From Bacteroidia bacterium (GTDB lineage: Bacteria > Bacteroidota > Bacteroidia > Chitinophagales > UBA2359), in NCBI GenBank assembly GCA_030427245.1, contig JAUHXA010000017.1, forward strand, positions 1-64,000: a stretch of DNA of 64,000 bases. The letters are read 5' to 3'. The notes under the pieces were generated by a model. That model had not been told where the DNA came from, did not search any database, and saw only the letters and a program-made list of their open reading frames with translations. Shown here piece after piece: positions 25,051 to 35,052 of the stretch; position 1 is the stretch's first letter; each line of letters opens with the position of its first letter. The position numbers were made by a program, and so were the translations under genes.

Positions 25051-27135
25051 ATGCAAGCACTCTTCCAACAAGCACAACAGGCCATGCAAGCTCGGCAATT
25101 TGCAGTTGCCATTCAGCGATTTCATCAAGTCCTGCAAAAACAACCTACTAATGCAAATGCCCTGCACCTATTAGGCATTTGCTATAGTCAGCAAGGGCAA
25201 CACCAAGAAGCCCTTCAATACATCTCGAAAGCGATTCAACAACAGACACACCCGATGTACTATCACAATTTGGGACGTGTTTATCTGCAAATGAACAATT
25301 TGCAACAAGCCTTGGGTTGTTTTCGGATGGCGACCAACTTTGCTCCCCATTCAGCCGAATCATGGTTCATGCTTGCGAATACCTTGAAGAAAATGGGGCG
25401 CTTCAAAGAAGCCCAACAGAAATACAAAAAAGCCATCAACGCCGACCCCAAGCATGTTATGACTTTGTACAATTGGGGAAACCTGCTTTTAGAAACAGGT
25501 CGCTATTCAGAGGCCAAAGAAAAACTGCAAACCTGTATTTCTCTCGATCCAACCTATGTTCCCGCCTTCAACAATCTTGGAAGCGTTTGGGACCAATTGC
25601 AGGAAAGCGAGCGAGCTGCTCAGTATTTTAAAAGAGCCTTAAAAAAAGACCCGAACTATGTGGAGGCGAGGCGAAACTTGGCTTCCAATTTCGAAAAAAG
25701 AGGCTACTTCAAAGAAGCCCAAGAACAACTGCAAACTTTACTCAAGCAGCAACCCGACAACCGTTGGCTGCAATGGCAAATCAATGGAATGTTGCCCATG
25801 ATTTACCAAAGCAATGCAGAGATAGATCAATACCGCCAAACGCTGCAAAATCAAATTCAAACAGCCCTTCAAAACCCTCCCATTTTCAATCCCGAAATTT
25901 GGCAAGACCACAGTCCACAACCGCCTTTTATCTGCAATTATCAAGGGAGATTTGAGCGACCATTGAAGGAAAAATATGGGCGATTTTGGGAAAACTATTT
26001 CCAAAAAATCCGTCAACAATTGCAGCAAAGTGCTTCGATTCCTTCAAAAATGGGCAAGGCTCTTCCGCACATTGGCTTTGTGGTGACGAATGGACACGAA
26101 GGAGTATTTTTGAAGTGTATGCGGGGAATTGTCGAACATTTGGACCGAAAGCGATTTCGGTTGACTATTGTTTGTAGTTATCCCGCAGGACAGCCGATTT
26201 TGAGCCAAAAAATCAAACGAAAAGACATCGAATATCTTTCGCTGCCCAAAAAAATGACCGAAGTAGTTACTGTTCTTCAAAAAGCCAATTTTGACTTATT
26301 GCATTATTGGGAAGTCGGCACGGATTTCACCAACTACTTTCTGCCCTATTTCCGTTTGGCAAAAGTTCAGTCGATGACTTGGGGAACACCTGTGACAAGT
26401 GGTATTCCGCAAATGGACTACTACGTCTCCTCTAAATTCTTGGAAACACCTGACAGCCAAAACCACTATACCGAAAAACTCATAGAGTTGGAGCATTTAC
26501 CAACCTGCTATTATCCTCCCAAACTCCCTTCAAAACTTAAAACTCGAATCGATTTTCAACTTCCTCCCAATGTTCCTTTGTATGCCTGTGTGCAGAACCT
26601 CCGCAAAGTGCACCCCGATATGGACGTACTTTTCAAAGAGATATTGAAGCAAGACACAAAAGGCATACTCGTATTTATTCACGACAAAGAACCGAAAGTT
26701 ACCGAGTTATTGCATCAAAGATTGCAGCGAAACATTCCCGAAGCAAAAGAACGCATTCTGTTTTTGGAGCGTATGCCCGAAAGCGATTATTTGAGTTTAC
26801 TCCAATTGGTTTCCGTTTTATTGGACACCTTGCACTATACAGGTGGAGCCAATACTTGCTATGATGCGTTTGGAGTAGGCACTCCTTATGTGACATTACC
26901 ATCTGAGTACCATCGTGGTCGCTACGGATTTGCGGCATACCAACAAATTGGAGTATTGGATGCAGTGGCGAAAGATGAGGCAGATTATGTACGGTTGGCG
27001 GTCGAGATTGCCAACCATTCAGATTTACGGAAAAACATTGCAGAAAAAATTGTAGCGAATCGGCACAAGGTCTTTGAGGATATGGAGGCGGTGAGGGAGT
27101 TAGAAGCGTTTTTTGAAAAAGCTTTGAAGCCCTAG
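25051..27135 (+). CDS. TPR protein with O-GlcNAc-transferase-like (GT41) domain
   Basis: 694 residues. At least six tetratricopeptide repeats (about 1-235) with clear A/B helix motifs such as AEAWFMLANT-like SAESWFMLANTLKKMGRF and PAFNNLGSVWDQLQESERAA. Then a GT41-like catalytic region (about 340-690): HIGFVVTNGHEG, a UDP-binding segment with LDTLHYTGGANTCYDAFGVG and PYVTLPSEYHRGRYGFAAYQ. This is the layout of SPINDLY/OGT enzymes, which put a sugar on Ser/Thr. The next gene is a TIGR03032 protein. Acceptor unknown; cytoplasmic (no signal peptide). Confidence 0.88.
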   Translation: MQALFQQAQQAMQARQFAVAIQRFHQVLQKQPTNANALHLLGICYSQQGQHQEALQYISKAIQQQTHPMYYHNLGRVYLQMNNLQQALGCFRMATNFAPHSAESWFMLANTLKKMGRFKEAQQKYKKAINADPKHVMTLYNWGNLLLETGRYSEAKEKLQTCISLDPTYVPAFNNLGSVWDQLQESERAAQYFKRALKKDPNYVEARRNLASNFEKRGYFKEAQEQLQTLLKQQPDNRWLQWQINGMLPMIYQSNAEIDQYRQTLQNQIQTALQNPPIFNPEIWQDHSPQPPFICNYQGRFERPLKEKYGRFWENYFQKIRQQLQQSASIPSKMGKALPHIGFVVTNGHEGVFLKCMRGIVEHLDRKRFRLTIVCSYPAGQPILSQKIKRKDIEYLSLPKKMTEVVTVLQKANFDLLHYWEVGTDFTNYFLPYFRLAKVQSMTWGTPVTSGIPQMDYYVSSKFLETPDSQNHYTEKLIELEHLPTCYYPPKLPSKLKTRIDFQLPPNVPLYACVQNLRKVHPDMDVLFKEILKQDTKGILVFIHDKEPKVTELLHQRLQRNIPEAKERILFLERMPESDYLSLLQLVSVLLDTLHYTGGANTCYDAFGVGTPYVTLPSEYHRGRYGFAAYQQIGVLDAVAKDEADYVRLAVEIANHSDLRKNIAEKIVANRHKVFEDMEAVRELEAFFEKALKP

Positions 27136-27180
27136 TTAAAGCTAAGAAAATGCCATTATTTCTTAGCTTTAACTAACTTT
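27133..27180 (+). terminator. Terminator-like hairpin overlapping the GT41 stop
   Basis: TAGTTAAAGCTAAGAAA / TTTCTTAGCTTTAACTA is a 17-bp perfect stem starting at the stop codon, followed by ACTTTGTTT, a weak T-tract. Confidence 0.75.
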
Positions 27181-27257
27181 GTTTCAGCCTCAATTCTTTC
27201 AATCCAAACAAAATCAAAGTATTACTGCAAAATAAATCAAAACAACACAACAAAAAT

Positions 27258-28334
27258 ATGCAACAACCTCCTCCTCCTTTTAGCTGTATCTATTCTCCAA
27301 ACGTAGCCGAGTTACTGCTTCAATTGGATTGTTCACTGGCGATTACGACCTATCAAGCAGGCAAACTCATTTTTATTAGTCCTAATGGGCCGAATGAATT
27401 GATACAGTTGCCAAGAGATTTCAAAAAAGCAATGGGCTTGGCAATAGATGGCAGACGCATTGCAGTAGCGACCAAAAACGAAGTCGTGGTTTTGTCGGAT
27501 GCACCGGGACTTGCAACCAATTATCCTCCCAAACCCAATACCTACGATGCGCTGTATGTGCCACGGGCAGTGTATTATACAGGCGAGGTAGATGTCCACG
27601 ATATGCACTGGGGCGTAGATGGATTGTATGCGGTGAATACCCGTTTTTCGTGTATTTCGGTGATAGACAATCACTACAGCTTCACTCCAAAATGGAAACC
27701 CAGTTTTGTGACTGATTTTGTGCCTACGGATAGGTGTCATCTCAATGGCATGGCGATGCAAAACGACAGACCGAAATATGTGACTGCTTTGGGAACGACG
27801 GATACGCCCAAAGGTTGGCGAGCCAATGTATTGAAGGGAGGGGTGATTATGGATGTAGAAAGTGGTAAAATTGTTGCGCCCAACTTGCCGATGCCACATT
27901 CGCCCAGAATTTTCAATGGTGAATTGTATGTATTGTTGTCTGCAACGGGTGAGGTAGCAAAAGTGGATTTGAAAACAGGAAAATACGAGGTGATTACCCA
28001 ACTGCAAGGTTTTGTTCGAGGCATGGCAAAATGGGGCGATTACCTATTCGTGGGAATGTCCAAACTCCGCCAAAATGCTTCAACATTTCGAGATTTACCA
28101 ATTGCTCAAAAAGCTCTACACAGTGGCGTAGAAATCATTCACCTTCCAACAGGAGTGCCCGTTGGACATATTCGCTATCAATCGAGTGTGGAAGAACTCT
28201 ACGACATTCAAGTATTGCATGGAAAGTTGCGTCCTGGTATTTTGAACCATACTTCTAATATACATCGTTTGGCATTGAATACGCCAAGTCACGATTTTTG
28301 GTCGCAACCAACGCCTGAGGTTGGGCATGGGTAA
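27258..28334 (+). CDS. TIGR03032 family protein
   Basis: 358 residues, no signal peptide. Recognised by the family start (SPNVAELLLQLDCSLAITTY, QAGKLIFI), the central WGVDGLYAVNTRFSCISVID and CHLNGMAMQND, and the end GFVRGMAKWGDYLFVGMSKL, VPVGHIRYQSSVEELYDIQV. The fold is probably a beta-propeller. In other genomes members accompany TPR/glycosyltransferase genes; here it directly follows such a gene in the same orientation, about 120 bp on. Activity is not established. Confidence 0.9.
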   Translation: MQQPPPPFSCIYSPNVAELLLQLDCSLAITTYQAGKLIFISPNGPNELIQLPRDFKKAMGLAIDGRRIAVATKNEVVVLSDAPGLATNYPPKPNTYDALYVPRAVYYTGEVDVHDMHWGVDGLYAVNTRFSCISVIDNHYSFTPKWKPSFVTDFVPTDRCHLNGMAMQNDRPKYVTALGTTDTPKGWRANVLKGGVIMDVESGKIVAPNLPMPHSPRIFNGELYVLLSATGEVAKVDLKTGKYEVITQLQGFVRGMAKWGDYLFVGMSKLRQNASTFRDLPIAQKALHSGVEIIHLPTGVPVGHIRYQSSVEELYDIQVLHGKLRPGILNHTSNIHRLALNTPSHDFWSQPTPEVGHG

Positions 28335-28545
28335 GTTTTGGATTCATAGGAATGTCCTATTCCGCAATCCTCATTCTACAAAAAGGCTTTCGATTTTTTT
28401 TTGCCTCAAAACCAAATTTGGCTATATTTACGATAAAAAGTTAGCCAAAATAAAGAGAATTTTTTCTATAAACCAATTCCATTCAACCAAAAAGCTTGCC
28501 TTTATGAATCTTGGAATAATATCAGAGATTTGAGTACGGTATATA

Positions 28546-28553
28546 TATCTTTG
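28546..28553 (+). promoter_or_regulatory. Bacteroidota -7 promoter element
   Basis: TATCTTTG fits TAnnTTTG, 29 nt before ATG 28583. No -33 TTG at standard spacing. Confidence 0.4.
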
Positions 28554-28582
28554 GGTTAGATGGAATTAAAAAATGAATAAAA

Positions 28583-29704
28583 ATGAAAAGAAATTTACTT
28601 CTACTCGTACTTGTGATTTTATCACTGGTTTATTGTTCTACTGTTTATGGACAAGGTTGTGTTGCGATAAGAGGCAATTCTGCTTGCGGAGGAAGTTTAG
28701 GAAACACCTTAAATCTCAACAAAGGTGAATTTAATGTGCAAGCAGGATATAGGCACTTTAAATCGTTTCGGCATTTTAGAGGTGATGTGGAGGAAACACA
28801 CAGGTTGGAAGAAGGTACAGAGGTCATCAATAAATCTACTTTTTTAGATTTTTCCCTAACCTATGGGATTTCAGACAGGGTTTATGTAAATGTTATTTTA
28901 CCTTTCGTCTTTCATAACCGTTCCTCCATGTATGAACATGGTGGAAATCCGCCTAATGGTTTAGGGGATCGAAATGAAACATCATCTAAAGGCATTTCCG
29001 ATATTCGATTGGGGCTTGGATATTGGTTATTTGACCCCAATAAGCACGATTTCAATTATTCGATCGGTTTAGGAGTAAAGTTGCCAACTGGAAAATATGA
29101 TTATACGGATACTTTTTATAATCAAGGTGTAAATAGGAATGAAGATTTAGAGAAAGTTGTAGATCAATCTATTCAGCCAGGAGATGGAGGAATAGGGATA
29201 GCTTTGGACTTTCAAGGATATCATCCATTGTCCAGCCATTTCGGAATAAGCTCCAATCTTTATTATCTATTTAATTTTCAGCAGTCAAACGGAGTTCTTA
29301 CTAGAAATGGGAATAGTGAATTTTCATGTCCTGACCAGTTTGCAGTAAGGCTTGGAGCATTTTATAACTCTATGAAAGGGTTTAACGTTTATTTAGGAGG
29401 AAGGGTAGAGGGAGTACCTTCAAGCGATATTTTTGGAAGTAGTGCTGGTTATCGAAGGCCAGGTTATGCAGTTTCGGCAGAACCGGGTATTGGTTATTTT
29501 AAGAATAATTATTCTGTCTTTGCAAGTTTTCCCATGGCAATATACCGAAATAGAATCCAAAGTTTTGAGGATATAGAACAGACTCAACATACTGGAGTAT
29601 ATAGGCATGGAGATGCCGCATTTGCAGATTATTTGGTAAGTATTGGTTTTTCATACCGCATTGGAGGTCATGGTCATGTAGGAATGAGTATTCCGAAAAA
29701 TTGA
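28583..29704 (+). CDS. Outer-membrane beta-barrel protein (transporter-like)
   Basis: 373 residues with a signal peptide ending TVYGQG. The body has alternating strands (FLDFSLTYGISDRVYVNVIL, GISDIRLGLGYWLF, SIGLGVKLPTGKYDYTD, VSIGFSYRIGGHG), the pattern of the MetA/phenol-degradation-type outer-membrane barrels, with GxKLPTGxYD as the best match. It probably forms a channel for small hydrophobic or organic solutes. It is followed 28 bp later by a MetE-like gene, so likely the first gene of an operon. Confidence 0.75.
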   Translation: MKRNLLLLVLVILSLVYCSTVYGQGCVAIRGNSACGGSLGNTLNLNKGEFNVQAGYRHFKSFRHFRGDVEETHRLEEGTEVINKSTFLDFSLTYGISDRVYVNVILPFVFHNRSSMYEHGGNPPNGLGDRNETSSKGISDIRLGLGYWLFDPNKHDFNYSIGLGVKLPTGKYDYTDTFYNQGVNRNEDLEKVVDQSIQPGDGGIGIALDFQGYHPLSSHFGISSNLYYLFNFQQSNGVLTRNGNSEFSCPDQFAVRLGAFYNSMKGFNVYLGGRVEGVPSSDIFGSSAGYRRPGYAVSAEPGIGYFKNNYSVFASFPMAIYRNRIQSFEDIEQTQHTGVYRHGDAAFADYLVSIGFSYRIGGHGHVGMSIPKN

Positions 29705-29732
29705 TAATTTAATTATATAAAAACCCTATAAA

Positions 29733-30809
29733 ATGAACTTAATACCAACAGAAGCGGTAGGAAGTGTTCCCCGTTCTCGTGAATTACAGGAAGCAATAGT
29801 TGCTTTTTCTCAAGGGCATCTATCTTCGGAAAAATTGAACCAACATTTCGATAGAGCGGTCAAAGAAACCATCCGAAGTATGGAAGCTACAGGGTCGCCA
29901 ATTATTACCGATGGAGAGCAAACCAAGACAAGCTTTGTTACCTATCCTTTGGATGGCTTGGACAATTTGGCAGGGGATGGAATTAGTATTCCATTTGAAG
30001 ACGGACACACCCGTCAATTGCCAAGGCTAACCAACGGTCCATTTCGCTATTCTACTTATGCGGGTAGTTATCTTCCAAGAGCTAAAAAATTTGCAAAACG
30101 TCCGCTAAAGCAAGCAGTAATTTCTGCCTCTGCTATGAGTCTGCTTTACCCCCAAGATGGACTGCCCAATTATTCTCAAGAACAATTTTTAAATGACCTG
30201 ATTAGACATTCAGTAGCTGATATTAGAAGTTGTTTTGACAACGGTGCATATCACGTACAAGTAGATTTTACGGAAGCTCGGTTGTCTATCAAGTTGGATC
30301 CTTCAAAAGGTCTGCTCCAGCAGTTTATCAATTTGAATAATAAAGTGTTGTCTCATTTTTCCGAACAAGAACGACAGCGTATTGGGTTTCATACTTGTCC
30401 TGGCGGAGATCATAATAGTACTCATAGTGGAGATGTGGATTATGCGAATCTCATTCCGTTGTTTTTAACCTTAAACTGTGGTAATTTCTATATGCAAATG
30501 GCTAGCGAAACAAATCCAGTGAAACCTTTGAGAATAATAGGTGAGAACATTCGCCCGAATCAAAAAGTATATGTTGGAGTAATAGATGTGATTAATGAAG
30601 AAATCGAAACCCCTGAAATGGTTTGCGACCGCATTATGACCGCAGCCGAATATATACCTGTTCATCAATTGGGTACAACGGACGATTGTGGTTTTTCACC
30701 ATTCAGCGATGATATTGTTACAAGCCGTGATACTGCTTTTGCAAAAATTACAGCACGTGTAGAAGGAACAAAAATGGCCTCTGAAAAATTAGGGCTTAAT
30801 GAAAAATAG
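29733..30809 (+). CDS. MetE C-terminal-like methyltransferase (core-MetE type)
   Basis: 358 residues, half the length of full MetE and lacking its N-terminal barrel. Zinc-ligand motifs are kept: His and Cys in FHTCPGGDHNSTHSG and the late Cys in GTTDDCGFSPF. It begins with the family-like LIPTEAVGSVPRSRELQ (start TEAVGS) and has ITDGEQTKTSF. Short, single-barrel proteins of this kind transfer methyl groups to a thiol such as homocysteine, with a methyl donor other than folate suggested for several of them. It is coupled to an outer-membrane protein and precedes NhaB, not methionine genes, so the natural substrate may differ. Confidence 0.83.
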   Translation: MNLIPTEAVGSVPRSRELQEAIVAFSQGHLSSEKLNQHFDRAVKETIRSMEATGSPIITDGEQTKTSFVTYPLDGLDNLAGDGISIPFEDGHTRQLPRLTNGPFRYSTYAGSYLPRAKKFAKRPLKQAVISASAMSLLYPQDGLPNYSQEQFLNDLIRHSVADIRSCFDNGAYHVQVDFTEARLSIKLDPSKGLLQQFINLNNKVLSHFSEQERQRIGFHTCPGGDHNSTHSGDVDYANLIPLFLTLNCGNFYMQMASETNPVKPLRIIGENIRPNQKVYVGVIDVINEEIETPEMVCDRIMTAAEYIPVHQLGTTDDCGFSPFSDDIVTSRDTAFAKITARVEGTKMASEKLGLNEK

Positions 30810-30908
30810 GAATAGTTAATTATATAGTCTTATTTTGGTTCAAAATTTACATGACTTAGATTACCTTTGAACCATTATTAACGACATTTTAAACAAGTAA
30901 AATAGTCT

Positions 30909-32384
30909 ATGGAGGCATTTAATTCTTTTTTGGGGAATTCCCCCAATTGGTATAAGAAAACCATTTTAGCATTTTTGATATTGAATCCTATCTTATTAGT
31001 CACGATTGGAGCTACGGCTACGGGCTGGATAATTATAGGAGAATTCATATTGACTTTAGCAATGGCTCTAAAATGTTATCCGCTTCAAGCAGGTGGATTG
31101 ATTGCCTTTGAAGTAGTTTTGATGCAATTGACAAGTCCCGAGACGATTTTCCATGAAATTGAAGGTAACCTAGAGGTCATCTTATTATTGGTGTTTATGG
31201 TGGCGGGCATCTATTTTATGAAGCCATTGTTGATGTTTATTTTTGGAAAAATATTCATTAAGGTGCGCTCGAAGGTAGCCTTATCTTTACTCTTTTGCTT
31301 CATTGCCGCTTTTTTGAGTGCCTTTTTAGATGCTTTGACGGTCACAGCGGTTTTAATTGGTGTGTTTGTTGGTTTTTACGAAGTGTATCACAAAGTACAT
31401 TCAAGTAATACCGATTTTAATCAAAGTGGTGTTGTTGATAGGAAAGAATTAAGTGGAGACACCTTAGAAAAGTTTAGAAGTTTTCTGAGAAGTTTGGTGA
31501 TGCATGGAGCAGTCGGAACAGCTTTAGGAGGAGTTTGTACGATAGTTGGAGAACCACAAAATCTACTAATTGGAGATAAAGTAGGTTGGGATTTTATGCA
31601 GTTCTTTTATGCCATGGCACCCGTTACTATGCCTGTTTTAGTAGCAGGTTTAATGACTTGTGTGTTATTGGAGGTGACTGGAAAATTTGGTTTTGGAGAA
31701 AAATTACCTAACAAAGCCAGAGATATTATCCAAGGTTTTTTGGAAGAACAGGATGCGAATAGATCAGGTGCAGCAAAATATGCCTTGGTCGTACAAGCTG
31801 TCTCTGCGATATTTTTGATTATCGCTTTGGCCTTCCATTTAGCTCCAGTTGGTTTGATAGGTTTGACAATTATTGTATTACAAACTGCTCTCACAGGAAT
31901 AACGGAAGAACACCGTATTGGACATGCTTTTGAAGAGGCGCTACCTTTTACGGCTTTATTAGCGGTCTTTTTTGTAATTGTAGCAATGATTCACGACTTA
32001 CATCTCTTCAAACCTATCATTCAGTATGTTTTAGAACAAGATAAGGCTATCCAACCTGCTTTGTTCTATGTTGCAAATGGAGTTTTATCTATGATTAGTG
32101 ACAATGTATTTGTGGCAACTGTTTACATCAATGAGGTGAAAGCAGCTTTTGAGGCAGGAACAATTGACAGAGAACAGTTTGAAACTTTGGCGATTGCCAT
32201 CAATACAGGTACAAATCTTCCAAGTGTCGCAACGCCGAATGGACAAGCAGCTTTCTTGTTTTTATTGACCTCTGCTTTGGCTCCAGTGATTCGATTGTCT
32301 TATGTTAGGATGATTTGGATGGCTTTGCCTTATACAATTGTTTTAGGCGTTATTGGTTTGCTTGGAGTGATTTACTTCTTGTAG
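30909..32384 (+). CDS. nhaB: Na+/H+ antiporter NhaB
   Basis: 491 residues, close to the E. coli length. The N-terminal signature is clear: [79 protein letters not shown]. About 12 membrane helices. It exports Na+ for H+, consistent with a marine or saline habitat (inference). Roughly 100 bp after the MetE-like gene, same strand. Confidence 0.95.
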   Translation: MEAFNSFLGNSPNWYKKTILAFLILNPILLVTIGATATGWIIIGEFILTLAMALKCYPLQAGGLIAFEVVLMQLTSPETIFHEIEGNLEVILLLVFMVAGIYFMKPLLMFIFGKIFIKVRSKVALSLLFCFIAAFLSAFLDALTVTAVLIGVFVGFYEVYHKVHSSNTDFNQSGVVDRKELSGDTLEKFRSFLRSLVMHGAVGTALGGVCTIVGEPQNLLIGDKVGWDFMQFFYAMAPVTMPVLVAGLMTCVLLEVTGKFGFGEKLPNKARDIIQGFLEEQDANRSGAAKYALVVQAVSAIFLIIALAFHLAPVGLIGLTIIVLQTALTGITEEHRIGHAFEEALPFTALLAVFFVIVAMIHDLHLFKPIIQYVLEQDKAIQPALFYVANGVLSMISDNVFVATVYINEVKAAFEAGTIDREQFETLAIAINTGTNLPSVATPNGQAAFLFLLTSALAPVIRLSYVRMIWMALPYTIVLGVIGLLGVIYFL

Positions 32385-32408
32385 TAAGCATAGGTAATTC
32401 TTTCAAGC

Positions 32409-32898
32409 TCAACATAGCCCTCGCTTCAACAAATGATATTCACCCTCCTTCTTAAAATCTCGAATAGACATTCCTGTATATTTTTTGAAGGTTTTGGACA
32501 GGTGGCTCACATCCGTAAAACTTAGTTCATCTGCAATTTCGGTGAGTGTATAGTCAGAATTGAGCAATCGGATTTCGACCAACTTCAATTTGGCTTTGAT
32601 GATGTATGCCCTAAGGGACATCTTCACCTTTTTGCGAAAAAACTCACTCAAATAAGTAGGAGACAACAAGAACGTATTTGCCAACTGCTCTACCTTCAAT
32701 AAATGCGGCTCTGCAATATGCTCATTCATACTACTGTACATTTTTAATCCAACCACAAAAGGCACAAAGAAAACAAAAGTAAAGAACTGAAATTCATCTA
32801 TCTCTTTTGTGCCCTTTTGATACTTTTGTGGTTCAAAAATCATTTTGTACAGTAGTATGATGCTCATTGATATAGCTCAGTAGTTTGGCCGCATACAT
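32409..32898 (-). pseudogene. AraC-type regulator disrupted by a MITE
   Basis: The C-terminal part is a good AraC DNA-binding domain: VEQLANTFLLSPTYLSEFFR, RAYIIKAKLKLVEIRLLNSD, YTLTEIADELSFTDVSHLSK and TFKKYTGMSIRDFKK. The 133-bp MITE at 32727-32859 splits the gene. Removing it and one 9-bp target copy gives MYAAKLLSYINEHIAEPHLL in frame, from ATG 32898. As it stands, that frame ends inside the MITE after 21 codons. A longer reading frame starting at 32867 runs through the MITE, and the last three bases of the element plus the flank make a new ATG (MNEHIAEP). The original may have been HTH-only or already shortened, since an in-frame stop lies just upstream. Confidence 0.85.
32727..32859 (-). 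mobile_element. 133-bp MITE, copy A, in araC-like gene
   Basis: Ends CATACTACTGTACA / TGTACAGTAGTATG, with longer imperfect terminal inverted repeats reaching into TTGAACCACAAAAG / CTTTTGTGGTTGGA. Flanked by a perfect 9-bp duplication, ATGCTCATT (32718-32726 and 32860-32868). It codes for nothing recognisable and appears identical to copy B at 40309, in reverse orientation. Confidence 0.93.
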
Positions 32899-33163
32899 GA
32901 AAGCAACAGATGGAGCAGTTGAAGAATTTATACTCCATGAAATGACTCAGATAGATAGCATAGAGAATACTTTATATAAACATGAATACAAATTCAACAG
33001 ATGAGGTCAGTCTAAATTATCCTGCTTGATAGCATTGCTTACCTTGATTGTGAAGCAATACGGCAGTAACAAAACGAATGTAATTATTGCAGTAGGAATA
33101 GTGGTATTCTGTTTTTTGATTGAATATTTGTATAAACGAAATGAAAAAAGCTAAACCCATAAT

Positions 33164-35002
33164 ATGACAGGTAGTATTCTCTTTCAAGCCATTGTTTTTC
33201 TGGCAGGTGCCATCGTATGTGTACCGCTTGCCAAGCGATTCGGACTGAGTTCCGTTTTGGGGTATTTGTTGGCAGGCATACTGATTGGTCCGTATGTTTT
33301 AGGATTTGTAGGAGAAGAAGGAGAGAGCATTATGCACTTTGCCGAATTTGGAGTGGTCATGATGCTTTTTCTAATCGGTCTTGAGATAGAACCTCAGAAC
33401 TTTTGGAAAATGAGAAAAACCATTCTTGGAATGGGGGGAGCGCAGGTTTTCGGAACGATGCTGCTCTCTTTTTTTGCATTTTCTTTATTCGGTTTTGAGT
33501 GGGAGGTTTCATTAGCCGCTTCTATGGCAATATCCCTTTCTTCAACGGCTATTTCATTGCAGACCCTCAAGGAAAAAGGCTTGATGGGAACGACTTATGG
33601 GGCTTCTTCCTTTTCTATACTTTTGTTTCAAGACATTATCGTTATTTTCATGTTGGGTGTTCTCCCATTATTGCAGAAAGGAGAAAGCGCTTCTACTAGC
33701 GATGGTCATAGCAGTGCGGAAAATATCAACCTACTCGAAAATCTGCCATTAGGACTTCATGCCTTGGCAATCGTTTTGTCTGTTGCTTTGGTAGTCGTTG
33801 CGGGACGTTACTTGATTGTTCCTATGCTCAGGCGAATTGCTGCTACGGGAGTACGAGAACTCTTGGTCGCATCGGCTTTGTTCATTGTTTTTGGCATTGC
33901 TTTTTTGATGGAGCTGGTGGGTTTAAGTCCAGCTTTGGGGGCTTTTTTGGGAGGCGTAGTCTTGGCAACGAGTGAGTTTAAGCATGAACTGGAAAGTACA
34001 CTTGAGCCCTTCAAAGGCTTACTTTTGGGCTTGTTCTTCATGGCAGTTGGAGCGTCTATCAACTTTGTTGTGATTGGCGAAAATCCTGTGATGATAAGCG
34101 GACTTGTCATTGGAGTGATAGTGCTGAAAGCCATCGTCTTGTTTTTTGTGGCTTCTCTTTTTAAGTTGAAAATTGACCAAAAACTACTGTTGGCGGTTGG
34201 ACTGGCTCAAATTGGTGAGTTTGCCTTTGTATTGCTTTCTTTTGCTTATGAGTTGAATATTTTTGACCAAATGCAATTGGATATAATGCTCGTTGTCACA
34301 GCGCTATCTATGACTCTCACGCCACTTCTTGGAATTGCAAACGAACGATTGATTCTACCTCGAGTCGGAACAAAAGAATCGGAACAAAAACCGATGGACA
34401 ACATAGAAAAAGTACACAAAGTGATTCTGGTAGGTTTTGGTCATTTTGGTAGTACGATTGGAAGATTTCTCAGAGCCAATGGAGTTGAAGCGACGATACT
34501 CGACCAAGATTCCAACCGAGTTGATTTGTTGAGAAAAATGGGATTTGAAGTGTATTATGGAGATGCTTCGAGGATAGACTTGTTGGAGTCTGCCGGAATT
34601 GCAGAAGCCGACTTCTTGATAAGTGCGATTGACAATCCCGAAACGACCCTGCATTTGGTCAAGAAATTGCAGAAAAAATATCCAAATGTGAAGTTGATGG
34701 TTCGTGCCAAAAATCGTTATGATGCTTATGAATTGATCAATTGGGGGGTTGAGAATATCTACCGTGAGTCGCTTGATACTTCGGTCAAATTGGCGAGCGA
34801 TGTGCTACTGCAAATGGGATTTGGTAAAAGAATGGTTCAGAATCAAGCCCAAAAATTCATACAGTTTGATGAGGAAAGCTTGAGAAGATTAGCCGTCAAA
34901 ATGAAAAATGAGGAGGAGTATATTTTTAGAGCAAGAGAGGAAATCGCACAACAAGAAAAATGTTTGGAGGAGGATAGGAAAGCAGAGAAAGTCCTAGATT
35001 GA
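33164..35002 (+). CDS. Kef-type K+/cation:proton antiporter (CPA2) with RCK N domain
   Basis: 612 residues. CPA2 transporter part (about 1-390) with LAKRFGLSSVLGYLLAGILI, FLIGLEIEP, SLSSTAISLQTLKEKG, and SPALGAFLGGVVLATSEFKH. Then an NAD-binding TrkA-N/RCK domain (about 405-530): KVILVGFGHFGSTIGRFLRA, ATILDQDSNRVDLLRKMGFE, YYGDASRIDLLESAGI. A C-terminal helical tail follows. It exchanges K+ for H+ under control of nucleotide or glutathione adducts in relatives. The 296-bp gap before it, 32868-33163, shows no gene I can support. Confidence 0.93.
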   Translation: MTGSILFQAIVFLAGAIVCVPLAKRFGLSSVLGYLLAGILIGPYVLGFVGEEGESIMHFAEFGVVMMLFLIGLEIEPQNFWKMRKTILGMGGAQVFGTMLLSFFAFSLFGFEWEVSLAASMAISLSSTAISLQTLKEKGLMGTTYGASSFSILLFQDIIVIFMLGVLPLLQKGESASTSDGHSSAENINLLENLPLGLHALAIVLSVALVVVAGRYLIVPMLRRIAATGVRELLVASALFIVFGIAFLMELVGLSPALGAFLGGVVLATSEFKHELESTLEPFKGLLLGLFFMAVGASINFVVIGENPVMISGLVIGVIVLKAIVLFFVASLFKLKIDQKLLLAVGLAQIGEFAFVLLSFAYELNIFDQMQLDIMLVVTALSMTLTPLLGIANERLILPRVGTKESEQKPMDNIEKVHKVILVGFGHFGSTIGRFLRANGVEATILDQDSNRVDLLRKMGFEVYYGDASRIDLLESAGIAEADFLISAIDNPETTLHLVKKLQKKYPNVKLMVRAKNRYDAYELINWGVENIYRESLDTSVKLASDVLLQMGFGKRMVQNQAQKFIQFDEESLRRLAVKMKNEEEYIFRAREEIAQQEKCLEEDRKAEKVLD

Positions 35003-35052
35003 AGAAAATAAAGGAAAACGTCGTTTTTAACATTGCAGGCAATCAATACAAT

